A stretch of 64,000 nt of DNA from assembly GCA_019677205.1 (NCBI GenBank), contig JAAMXY010000127.1, positions 62,001 through 126,000 on the forward strand. Reading direction: 5' to 3'. The first letter of the stretch is position 1; each line of letters begins with the position of its first letter. Below the pieces are notes generated by a model. That model was not told where the DNA came from, made no database searches, and saw nothing but the letters and a program-made list of their open reading frames with translations. Below, one piece after another: positions 21,631 through 31,457 of this stretch. The DNA comes from Pinguiococcus pyrenoidosus. Its lineage: Eukaryota; Sar; Pinguiophyceae; Pinguiochrysidales; Pinguiochrysidaceae. The position numbers and the translations under genes were made by a program.

Positions 21631-24600
21631 ATGCGGCAGGCTCCGCTGCGCATCCTCTCGGTCTTGGTGACCTTCGTGGGCATTGAGCCTTCGGTCTGGA
21701 CCTCCGAGCCGCCTTGCCAGTCTGCGGCGTCGCACGTAGCAGCAGATGGACAGGTGCTGCAGCAAACGCTGCAAATTCTGCACGACAGCCACGACTATGC
21801 GGCGATCGTGCAGCTCGTCGATGCAGTTCGGCAGCAGGACCCGCACCTTTTGCAACCCACAGGCTCGGCCTCGCTCTGGGAGTACTACGGTAGGACCCCG
21901 GCTCCGTGAGCAAACTGAAGCCATGGACGAGTGCCGCGTCCATGCCTCAAAATGCAACCGACGTTGCACCAGGATTTGCCCTGTACGGAATGCGGGACTT
22001 GGCCGGCGCGGAGGCGGCGTTCTTCAGAGCCCTGAGGGACAATCCAACGCGAAGCAGCACGTGGTGCAACCTGGGCGACGTGCTAGTTGCATCCCTACAG
22101 GTAAAGATGTTAAGATCTGAGACCCTCGTCTTAGCAGCGCCGCAGGCATGTCTCAGATCAAAAGCAGGTCTCCAAGGCCTTGAAAGCGTTCTCCTTTGCC
22201 AGACAGTACAACAACTCGCTGGGGTGAGCGCGGATCTACGAAGTTCGTCGCAATCTGAACTGAACAAGATGTGAGCCACCCTCTCCTGTTGGTGGGCAGG
22301 CCTCATAAGATCTACAAGGCGAAGAGCTGGGTGGCGGACTGGTCTCATGATGACGCGCTCGTCGGGGAAATGAAGAGCATGGCGGCTGCTGCTCTCCGCC
22401 GCGGAGAGGCTCTTCCTTTCAGCATCACCGACTTCCCCCACTTCGCTCCACAGGTATGATGTCGATGATCGGGCCTGCACGGCAGTGAGGCGGACGTCGC
22501 TCGCTTCGAATTCGGTCATTGTAGGTGGAGACCATTGCGCTCTCTATCGCTAAAACAAGCCATCCGCACATATCGCAGCAACTGAAGGAAGCGGCCTTGG
22601 CATCTTTGTCGGTCAAGTCCACGAGAGCTACGCACAGCCGGTACCACGATCTGTTTGACAGGGTCCGGCTGCGTCGGAGGACGCTTCGGCTTGGGTTTCT
22701 GTCGTCGGACTTTGGCGTCCATCCCGTCTCCTCCCTGGTCCGAGGCTTCATACGAAGGCTAGGTCGAGATCCAGAGACCCTCGTCTTCGTGTTCAGCCTC
22801 AAGGACGACCCGAGCTGGTGGAGAGACGATATCCGGCGAGAGGCCTCCGTCTTTGTCGACCTACCAAAGGCGTCAGCAGCGGCGACAGCAGACGTCATCG
22901 CCGGCTACGAAGTTGACATCTTGGTGGAGCTGAATGGGAACACGCTGTTCTCGGGCCTGTCCGTCTTAGCCTACAGGCCAGCACCGCTACAGATCTCGTG
23001 GCTTGGTCTTCCCACGACGACAGGTATGCTGACCACGGCGAGGTGGGCACAACAGGTTTACGTGGCTTATCGCTGAGCGCATGTCCATCACCGTACAGGA
23101 GCGCCCTACGTGGACTATTTCATGACGGACTGGAGTGTCGCATCGCCGGAGCTGCTTGCTGGGTCTTTCTCAGAGCGCCTGTTGCTGCTCCCGCCGAGCT
23201 ACCTGGTCAATGACTTTGCCGACTTGCAGGTGGCCTGTTTGAGATCCTTGCTGATGCTGCGAGCATGAAAGCCACTCATCAGAGGCAGATGTAGGGGCAC
23301 ACGGTGACCGACGGGCGCCTCTACAGGAATCCTCTGCACCCAACGCCAGGTACCTCAGAGACTTTCTGCGCCTTTCATTCGTGGATGCTGTGCCTGAAGT
23401 TCTTTGGGGAAAGACCTCTGCGGCAGCGTCAACGGAACTGTACCGCCGTCTCGGCTTCGACGTCGCAACGTGGACGCCTCCCTCTCGTCCGTCGAAGACG
23501 CCGAGGCTTTCAATTTTCTCTTCGCGTGCCTGAGCAACTGGCAGAAGATCGATAGGTCCGTCGAGCACCCATGCCGCCGTCGATGCCACCGTTGTCCCAT
23601 GCTCATGGGAGTATCAGGCCGGTCTTTCAGGTCTTTGCCAACATTCTCCGGCGATTTCCTGAAGCCGGGCTGTGGTTCCAGCGCTACCGCTTGTGGGAGG
23701 ACGCCAGTGCCAATCTTTGGAAGACCGTGGCCGCGATGGGCGTCCATCCGCGACGAATCATCTTTGAAGAGCTGGTGCGTAGTTGGTCATAGAGATGACC
23801 CCGCCCTCCTTCCGCCACAGCCCTAAGGGCCCGTATCGGCTTTTCACCGGCAGGCGCCATGGGTGGTGCACACGCAGTGGAAGACCGCTGCTGATGTGGT
23901 CCTCGACACCACCCTGAAGAACGGCCACACGACCGGTGAGTCGAGTCGGATGGCGTTGACTTCGGTCGGATGGATCGGATGAGCGCCTTTCTGCTGATGC
24001 CAGGCCTAGATGCCGTGTGGGCGGGCGTGCCGCTCATCACGATGCCAGGGGCAACACCGGCACAGCGAGCTGGATTAAGCTTCGCCGACGCCGTCTCGTT
24101 CGGACAGAAGAAGTTTCTCAGAGATGTCGAGCTTGTCACGTCCGCGGAGGCCACGGTCGTCTACTCACTCAAGGCCTACGAAGACCTCGCCTTCCGCCTG
24201 GCTGAAGACGAACAGCTCTTGGCGTCGCTCCGCCTTGCCTCGGAGGATATCCGCACACTTCGGTAAGAAAGATCCAGAGCCGTCCTTGTGACTGTTTCCC
24301 GCAGATTGGCTTCCGTCGGATCTCACGTGACATCGCAGGAACGGCCTCTTCGACGCCGAGGGCTGGACGAGGAGGACACGTCGGGCGTTGGATGCTCTCG
24401 TCGACGCCCAGCAGGGATACCGGGGAAATCCGTTTGCGAACGTGTCGCAGAAGAGCATGCCCCACGTCTTCTTCGGAGATTTAGCAGCTGGCGCGCAGTC
24501 TCGTGAGCGGCTTCCCGTCAAGAGTGGCCTAGAGCCGAACGGCACCATGCTCTGTGCATCCTCTGGAAGCGGTCCAACACTGCCATTGGGGCCATCGCAC

Positions 24601-25351
24601 GTCGATCTGCCAGAGAACGCCTCGTTCGGCGAGGACGAAATGCTTCTGCTGCACGTCGGAGGCAAAGAACGACGAGATGGCTGGACCATCGTGGACGTTG
24701 ACGACCGGAGCGAAGTTGACGTCGTCGCTCCGATGTGGGACATGGGAGCTTTCCGCAACGCTTCGGCAGTCGCGATCTACGCCAGTCACTGTCTCGAGCA
24801 CGCCTCGCACGAGCAGGTGCATGCCACTCTCCAGGAATGGCACCGGCTGCTGAGGCCAGGCGGCCTGCTCATGGTGGCGGTGCCGGACCTGGTAGCGCTG
24901 GCGGAGCTGCTGCTCTCGCCGCCTCCTCGCTTTGATGCAGCCCAACGGTGCGCTCTTTCCTTTTGTGGTTTCATGAGAGAGGCTGCTGCGATGTACCTCC
25001 GCGGAACCGCGGGCGTCACGCCCAATCAATCTCACACGCCTCTCCTGCTCGCATAGGTGGCAGATCCAGCGAATGATGTTTGGCGGCCAGACGAACCTCT
25101 TCGATTTCCATCACAGCGGGTTCGACGAGATGACGCTCAGCACCTTGCTTGCCCAGCATGGCTTCTGCGGCGTGCAGCGCGAGGAGGACTTCGGCCTCTT
25201 CGACGACGCCAGTATTGGCACCTACTCGGGGAAAGGCATCAGCCTGAACTTTGCCGCTTCGAAGTGCGCCGAAGCAGGCGACGTAGGGGTTGTGCACGTC
25301 GGCTATCCCGGATCGCGCGAGAAGCGCGTCGTGGTTCTGCCGGAGGCATAG
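21631..25351 (+). CDS. Secretory GT41 (O-GlcNAc transferase/SPINDLY-like) fused to a SAM-dependent methyltransferase
   Basis: Exons seen: 21631-21889, 21973-22100, 22168-22223, 22300-22453, 22525-23023, 23099-23229, an exon ending at 23555 (start unresolved, 23230-23420), 23618-23774, 23854-23935, 24004-24262, 24339-24992, 25057-25351; about 940 aa. Residue 1 starts a signal peptide (MRQAPLRILSVLVTFVGIEP). A short TPR-like region follows (GMRDLAGAEAAFFRALRDN). The GT41 part has LRLGFLSSDFGVHPVSSLVR, YRPAPLQISWLGLPTTTG, an FLFACLSNWQKID block and the split DTTLKNGHTTGLDAVWAGVP motif. Without a stop, the same exon that closes GT41 (NGLFDAEGW) continues into a class I methyltransferase: LLHVGGKERRDGWTIVDVDD, IYASHCLEHASH, LLRPGGLLMVAVPDL, IQRMMFGGQTNLFDFHHSGF, FGLFDDASIGTYSGKGISLN. 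The signal peptide implies ER/Golgi or plastid-directed trafficking, unlike cytosolic OGT. Confidence 0.85.
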
Positions 25352-25457
25352 CTTTCCACGGAGCATGGCAATCTGGAAGGAGCCCAACCCATGAATCGGA
25401 ATCCAGTCTTTCGTTTTTGTTTTTTCTCGTATTTTGCGAGAACCGTGCCTCTGCCGT

Positions 25458-26492
25458 CTATGGTTGGTCTCCATTCTCTTCCGCTTCGATCTGCGCTACT
25501 GCATCCTTGGCTATTTTCGAAACCACGTTGATAAAAACACCGAGGCCGCCCAACGCGGCGACGTATATGTACCATGGCGTGCCTGTTGACATGCTGGAGT
25601 TTGCCACCGCCGTGCTGACCTCGCGACCCACCTGTCCCGAATACACGTACGCGACGGTCCCGGGCATGAACCCGAAAAACGTGCCCCAAAAGTAGCCCCA
25701 AAAATCTACAGCGCTGAGCCCATAGAGGTAGTTGCTTAGCGCGAAAGGCAGCAGCGGGCTCAGCCTGAGCAGCAGCACCAGGCGGAATCCTTCCCTCCCC
25801 ACGGCCTTATCGACGGCGCTCCACTTGGGATTGGAGGCGGCAAACCCCTTGACGTACTGCCGCAGGAACGTCCGGGACAGCAGGAAGCTGATGGAGGCGG
25901 CCACGGTTGCAGACAGCAGCACAACGCTGGTGCCGCGGAAAGTGCCAAAGAGATACCCCGAGGACGCCGTCAGCGGCACGGCCGGCAGCGCCACCAGCTC
26001 GGCGAGCGTGTACACCAGCGCGAAGTACACGTAGCCCATGGGGCCGGCGTCCTCGATGACTTTCACCGTGGCTTCCAGGGTCTCCCGGACGTCGAAGTTC
26101 TGCAAGTACTCCCCCACGCTCACGCCCTTGGCGCTCGCGATTGCCCCCAGAATCGCGAAGCCCAGGCCTCCCACCACAGTCACGAAGGTCACGCCCGCAG
26201 CCGCGATGAGACCACGTGGTAACTCCGCCGCTTCTTCCACCTCAGGCGCCTGGGAAAGCGCGTTCTGCCGCTCCTCCTGCGCTTTCACGGCCTTGATTTC
26301 GCTCTTGATCGGGTCCGCGTCGTCCTTGGTGGACGTGGCTTCATGTTTGAAGCGCGCGCGAGCGCCCAGAGCCGAGCTGCGCGGCGCAAAAGCCGGCTGG
26401 ACGCGGCGGCCGGACGCCGAAGGGACGTACGCGGCGACAGAGACGAGGGCGGTGCAGAGCGTCAGCACCGCCACGGGACCTCGTAACCTCAT
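25458..26492 (-). CDS. VTT-domain (TVP38/TMEM64/DedA) membrane protein, probably plastid-targeted
   Basis: Single exon, 344 aa, ATG at 26492. The N-terminus is a signal peptide (MRLRGPVAVLTLCTALVSVA) followed by a Ser/Arg-rich stretch containing AFAP, the bipartite type used for complex plastids. After an acidic linker comes a VTT/SNARE-associated domain: ALPAVPLTASSGYLFGTFRG (re-entrant Pro/Gly motif), FLLSRTFLRQYV, then RLVLLLRLSPLLPFALSNYL and FFGFMPGTVAYVYSGQVG. These are the hallmark segments of the TVP38/DedA superfamily, which includes thylakoid and envelope proteins in plants and lipid scramblases elsewhere. It converges on the GT41 fusion gene with ~106 bp between stops. Confidence 0.88.
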   Translation of the reverse strand: MRLRGPVAVLTLCTALVSVAAYVPSASGRRVQPAFAPRSSALGARARFKHEATSTKDDADPIKSEIKAVKAQEERQNALSQAPEVEEAAELPRGLIAAAGVTFVTVVGGLGFAILGAIASAKGVSVGEYLQNFDVRETLEATVKVIEDAGPMGYVYFALVYTLAELVALPAVPLTASSGYLFGTFRGTSVVLLSATVAASISFLLSRTFLRQYVKGFAASNPKWSAVDKAVGREGFRLVLLLRLSPLLPFALSNYLYGLSAVDFWGYFWGTFFGFMPGTVAYVYSGQVGREVSTAVANSSMSTGTPWYIYVAALGGLGVFINVVSKIAKDAVAQIEAEENGDQP

Positions 26493-27056
26493 GGCCCTAT
26501 CCTATGCCGAAAGAAAACCGAGGGGTGGCCTCTCTGCGGAAGGCGAGCACTTCTGTCTCTGCCACTGCGGCACCTCAGCGCCGGAGTGGGACGTGACGTG
26601 AAGTTCAGCTGTGGAGAGGGTTGGGAGGATCGCCTGCGCTTGATTTCAACCTTGGAGGGATGGAAACAGAGAACCCCGGCAACTGTGACGGACAGAACGG
26701 CCCGGACTTGAGTTCGGTCCGTCACGGGATCTTGCATCGAATCTGATGAGCCATCGCGATATGGACACCCACCACGAAGTCACAAGATCGATATGGAAGC
26801 TTCTCGAACTCGTGTGGTTTTGGGGTTTCAGCGCCACAGCCCTTTGTGGGAAGCGCACTGCGGAGTTCCACGGCCATCCAAGAGGCGACGCCGTGCCCGT
26901 TCGGTACGTATGTAGCTGTTGATCGCGACGATGGACTTTCGGCCCAACGAGCATGGAGGGAAGTCGCTTCGTCCGAGAGCTACCTCCTCTAAACCCCTCC
27001 ATGTTCCTTTCCGTCAATCTCAGAATCGCAGTTCGCCAGACGCCAGTGCAGCCGAG
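26493..27056. other. Divergent promoter region, VTT gene / Rab18
   Basis: 564 bp between outward-facing starts. No motif stands out and no coding content was seen. Confidence 0.45.
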
Positions 27057-27827
27057 ATGGCTTCTCACGATCACCTCTTCAAGCTCCTTCTCATCGGCGA
27101 CTCATCAGTGGGCAAGTCCAGCCTGCTGTTGCGCTCAACGGAGGTACTCACGTGCCGACGCCCTCGTTTTCGAAGTCTCTCCCTTTACGGCCCATCTGGT
27201 GCGGCGATAGGGCATCTTCGACGAGGAGAACATCCAGAACACAATCGGAGTGGACTTCAAGATCAAGTTCCTGGACCTGGATGGCAAGCGCATCAAGCTC
27301 ACCATCTGGGATACGGCGGGGCAGGAGCGCTTTCGAACTTTGACCAGCTCGTTCTACAAGGGCGCACACGGCGTCATCCTCGTCTACGACGTTTCTCGGC
27401 GGGACACATTTGAGGGCCTCTCCCGCTGGTTAGACGAGGTAAAGGGTCCGTCTCGGACTTGCCAACGCCCAGCAATCACCGTAATCGCCTGGTGTGGTGT
27501 TGCACATGTCTTTGCGTTTGCTCGGGATGGCAGGTGGAGATCTACAGCAACAACGCCGCGCACGTCGTGAAGCTGCTCGTGGGCAACAAGGTGGACAAGG
27601 AGCGCGCGATTCCCACGGAGGAGGCGCAGGAGTGGGCAGACGCCAGAGGGATGCTCTTCGTGGAGGCAAGCGCGAAGACAGAAGTAGGCATCAGCGAGGT
27701 GTTCTTCGACGTCGTCCGAGAGATCCTGGACACACCGGAGCTCGTCCAGTCCAAGAGTCAAGCACCCGGTGGCACCATCGGCTTGTCACACCAGGACGAG
27801 GCTCGCGGAGGAGGCTGCCTGTGCTGA
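27057..27827 (+). CDS. RAB18: Rab18-type small GTPase
   Basis: Exons 27057-27143, 27211-27438 and 27534-27827 (introns 67 and 95 bp, phase 0); 202 aa. All G motifs are present: P-loop GDSSVGKSS, switch [32 protein letters not shown] and EASAK. The stretch [20 protein letters not shown] plus a C-terminal region reading [16 protein letters not shown] are characteristic of Rab18 (ER/lipid-droplet and ER-Golgi traffic) rather than Rab1/8. The terminal CLC would be geranylgeranylated. Exon 1 ends inside the region before switch I, so no single open frame covers the protein. Confidence 0.9.
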
Positions 27828-28044
27828 CGAGCGGCCACGAAACTGATGAAGTCGGCGAAAATCGCTGTGCAGATGCTGTACCACGAGGTCTTGATCGAAG
27901 CCCCCCCTGTACCTAAAGCGCCATCTCGCTCCTGTCGGTCGCTCTGTGGGACGAGAACGATGCGAACGCACAGGAACGCATCCAGTAGTACGTGAGCTTT
28001 GTCATGAAAAGAGCAAAGGAGCGGATTGGTAGAAACGCGTGCTC

Positions 28045-28745
28045 TCATTGATTCGGGGAATGCTTGTGAATCGTAACCTGCAAAGCGGCCGACCTCCGCG
28101 TGAGCACTCCGCGCACTTGGACATTTCACCCTTGCTGCGCGATCAACTTACATCACACTCCGCCTCCTTCGCCATCTTCTCGAGATCGTCGGTGGTCAAA
28201 CTGTGCAGCTCCTGTCCGTCATGGCCCGTGGGGATCTTCGCAGCATACGTTCCTAGAAGAACACCAGACGAGGTAGGAGTATCTCAGCCTCGCAGTTTCA
28301 TCCAGACACCGAGGAAGGAGGAAGCCAAGAAGGAACCCAGTACAGATCTCTCACCTTGCTCCGTCAGCTGTCCTTGAACGAAGTGATTCCGCAGCATATC
28401 TTCCGCCTCGTCAATGCCTCTCAGCATGTCCTGGAATGAATGCCAAGCCGGCAAAACGCGCCGAGAAAGCGTCATGCCACGCACCGAAGCGAGACACAGG
28501 CTGACTCTGCGGTGTACCTGGATCTTCGCCGGGTCTGTCTCATGTCTATTGTGCTGAAAGTGAAGTCGCAGCTCCTGCTGACTCGCGACTAACGCCTGCT
28601 CGTCATTTCGAAAGAGATCCTGACCTCGTCGTCGTCAGCAAACCTTGTGGCCCAAAGCCTACGGGATAGATGTGGTCGAACCCACCTTACGAGCGCGCAA
28701 CAAGCGTCGAAAGCCGCTCAACACCCGCTGGCGAGTCGCAGCCAT
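28045..28745 (-). CDS. LYRM7: LYR-motif complex III assembly factor (LYRM7/MZM1)
   Basis: Five small exons, 28686-28745, 28518-28619, 28355-28430, 28152-28252 and 28045-28077; 123 aa with consistent phases. The N-terminus gives VLSGFRRLLRARK followed by DLFRNDEQALVASQQELRLH, where human LYRM7 has [20 protein letters not shown]; the LYR position is LLR here. The next segments (HFQHNRHETDPAKI, IDEAEDMLRNHFVQGQL, DGQELHSLTTDDLE) also match LYRM7/MZM1, which chaperones the Rieske Fe-S protein in the mitochondrial matrix. A plausible short last exon (VTIHKHSPNQ) closes the frame. Exon 1 was chosen for its ATG and the donor at 28685; the intron carries gctgacg near its 3' end. Confidence 0.82.
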
Positions 28746-28997
28746 TTTCAGCTGACGTCCTTGGCGCCACAAAAGCGCATCGGACGCATGGACGGAAACC
28801 GAGCTGGCGACAGATGCGAAGACGTTGCAGCAATATAGAAATTATCAGAATAACAATTAATGATTTGATAAAATTTAAGATAGTTCTTGAAAGTTTCAAC
28901 TTTGGAAAGGAGCAATTTTCCCGCCATTTTCCTTAGGCTCCAAAGGACGTGTTCGGAAGCCCGATTCTGCATGGATTTTTAGTATTCTTCTGGAATT
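28746..28997. other. Short AT-rich divergent promoter
   Basis: 252 bp between the LYRM7 start (minus) and the HEAT-repeat gene start (plus). Positions 28836-28900 are strikingly AT-rich (long runs of a/t, e.g. attatcagaataacaatta) in a GC-rich window, so this probably is a nucleosome-poor shared promoter. Confidence 0.5.
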
Positions 28998-31368
28998 ATG
29001 GATCTGAGTCGGAGCAGTCGAGCGTTGCAAAGTCTTCTGAAGCGTCCAGCCGTTTCGGAAGCCACGAGAGCTTCGGCGCAGGCTCTGCTCGATCTTCTGG
29101 ACTCGTCCGCCGCTTCTGATGCAGAGTGGCGAGACGCCGTGCTGGACTTGGCTGGCCAGGACAGCTGGGAAGCTGTCGCAGCATCGCTGTGCTGCGCGAA
29201 GGAGCGCATGACCACGGACAACTCCGAGGTGACCTTTTCTTGGCTTTTGTCCCGTTTGAAATCCTTGCGGTGGCTCAGACGCTGAAGCGCCATGGCTCTT
29301 CTTACAGATGGCGATCGGTCTCTGCAACGAGCACCTACATCACACAGAAGCACGTGTACGCGCGGAGGTGGCAAACGTGTTGGGTTCGGCGGCCGCGGCG
29401 CTCGGACTCACCGTGTACGACGCGATGCGGGACCGCCTGCTGGAGTCCGTGGAGACGCAGATGGCTCGCGCGGCTGACACGGCATCCGCAGCGCTCGGCG
29501 GCACACGAGTGGAGCTGGACGACACCACCGGTTGGAAGTCCTTGGAGTCGTCGCTGCTGGCGCTGAGAAGCCTGTTGGAAGGGCTGCGACGCCGTGGCTG
29601 CGAAGGTGCGGCTGCGGGAGGTCCCGTGCTCCTGGCTCTGCGTAGAGATGCCGAGAGGTTGTGTGGCCTGACCAAGCAGCTGGTGAGCCATCAGAACCGG
29701 CACGTACGCCAGGCAACCTATCAGATGCTGGACACCATCGCAAGGAGTTTTCGGCCTGTGGTCGACAACCCGCTTCCGCCTGCTCCGGAGGTTCGCCAGA
29801 GCTTGCCAGAAGCCAGTGCAACCACCGCTGGAGCCTCAGTGGCTCCTCCGCCGGAGGAGATCGCTCCGGAGTATTTGCAGACGTTCCAGGATACCCTGCC
29901 CGTGGGGCTGGGCGACAACTGGAGCCAGGTCCGATACGAGGCGTCGGTTGCGACTCGGAGCTTCATGCTTGGCCTTACTGAGCAGGAGCGCGAAGCGTAC
30001 TTTGCCACGATCATGCCCCCAATGTGCCTCAATAGGCACTACCTCGCGGAGGGCGTGCGTCTCTATTCGCAGATGAGCTGGCGCCTGGTGTACGGCAACA
30101 AGGGAATTCCCCTCCTCGAGCGCTACCTGGGGGAGACGGTCGAGTGCTACGTGCAGGCCGCGGAGAGGGACAACCACGTCGTCCGCGAAGCTGCGTGCGC
30201 TGCCATTGCCGAGCTGGGCCTGCGCCTGGGCAAGGAAGCGCTTGCACCCCGTGTGGGAAGCCTCCTCGACGCACTGATGGTCTGCTTCAAGGACGAGAGC
30301 TGGCCCGTGCGGGATGCCGCCTGCGTGTCGTCTGGGCATTTCTGCTTCGTCTTCGGGCCGTCGACGCCAGATCCACCCCGCAACCTGGAGCCTGCGTTCC
30401 GAAAGCAAATGCTCTCGTACGTGAAGCTGTTGCTGCCGTTGTGGTTGAAGAATTTGGCGGATCCGATCTGGAGCGTTCGGGAAGGTGCCGCCATTGCGCT
30501 CGGGCGCTCGTGCCAGGCGTATGCAGCAGCTCCCATGCTAATGATCGTCGAGAGAGCCTGCCGCGAGATCGTGCAGCGATTTATGAAGTTGAAAGAGCAG
30601 GACTACACGGAGGACAAGACCAAGAAAGCGGTTGACCAGCAGCTGTTCTCGTGCGGCAGCTTGGCCCCGAAGCTGAAGAGAGGTGGATGCAGCGACTGCG
30701 ATCCCCAGCGCGAGGCCATGCCGTGGGAGCACGCCGACGGAGCGCTCTACCTACTTCGGGAGCTCTCCACCCCATTCCCGAATCTCGTCGTCCAGCTTCT
30801 CCCGAGGCTCCGGCTTATCGTGGAGACCGCAGCGCCCTCCGAGCTGGGCGGGCGACAGCACCCATACTTGAGACGCCTTCGGGACACCCTGTGGCGCGTC
30901 CTCCTTCATGTAAGTCATCTGCAGCAGAGCTGCCGAGCTGCCGAGCTGCCGAGCTCCCGAGCTGCATGCCGAGCTCCCGAGCTACATGCCGAGCTCCCGA
31001 GCTGCCGAGCTCCCGAGCTGCCCAAGAGGCCCAGTTGTCTTTGAATAGCTGTCCACCGCAGTCCCCATGCCGACCTGAACTCCATCTCGTAGGTGGCCAA
31101 GAACTTTGGAGCGGATTCGATGAAGGACCTCCTTCCGCTCTTCCTTCTGTCAAGAGCGCGTGAAGACGCTCGTCTTGGCGACGCGCAGCTGCAGCTGAGT
31201 GCGAAAGAGTATCTCGGGTACGCCGAAGAGCGACCTCATTCCATTCGGAATCCTTTCTGGCGTCCTCTCGTCTAACACCTCCATCTCCGCAGGGGCGTCG
31301 AGGCTCTGCTCGGCGCAGAAAACTCACCCGGTTCTGGGGATCTCGAGGCCAACGTCATCCAAAGATAG
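28998..31368 (+). CDS. HEAT-repeat protein of unknown function
   Basis: Four exons, 28998-29228, 29308-30909, 31093-31208 and 31293-31368; 674 aa. Introns are 79, 183 and 84 bp; the last has gtctaac before its 3' AG. The protein is a right-handed helical solenoid: repeated pairs of amphipathic helices such as DNHVVREAACAAIAELGLRL, DESWPVRDAACVSSGHFCFV and DPIWSVREGAAIALGRSCQA are typical HEAT units with the conserved D/N-x-x-W-x-VR pattern. A Pro-rich linker (around 29760-29850) separates an N-terminal from a C-terminal array. This type occurs as uncharacterised ARM/HEAT proteins in plants and protists; no specific complex can be assigned. The end of the gene converges on SHQ1 (89 bp apart). 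Confidence 0.75.
30927..31025 (+). repeat. Intronic minisatellite of 9-bp (gagctgccg/gagctcccg) units
   Basis: Intron 2 of the HEAT-repeat gene is enlarged to 183 bp by an array of 9-bp units, gagctgccg and gagctcccg, with a few atgc interruptions. The gagctc units are palindromic, so the array can fold on either strand. In the frame of the upstream exon it has no stop until 31043. Confidence 0.85.
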
Positions 31369-31457
31369 CGCTTTCAAAGATGTGCCCCACCTGTTTTTGG
31401 CATCGTTGTAAGATACGATCCGCTACGGCGGCTTCTTGCGGTGGGCTTTGCTTCTCC

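Noticed and set aside
24010-24012. Acceptor at 24009 for the GT41 exon after GHTT
   Set aside because: The acceptor at 24003 restores the invariant GHTTGLDAVWAG motif and is in phase.
28659-28685. 27-bp intron in LYRM7
   Set aside because: A 66-bp intron using the acceptor at 28620 restores the conserved DLFRNDEQAL segment and is of normal size.
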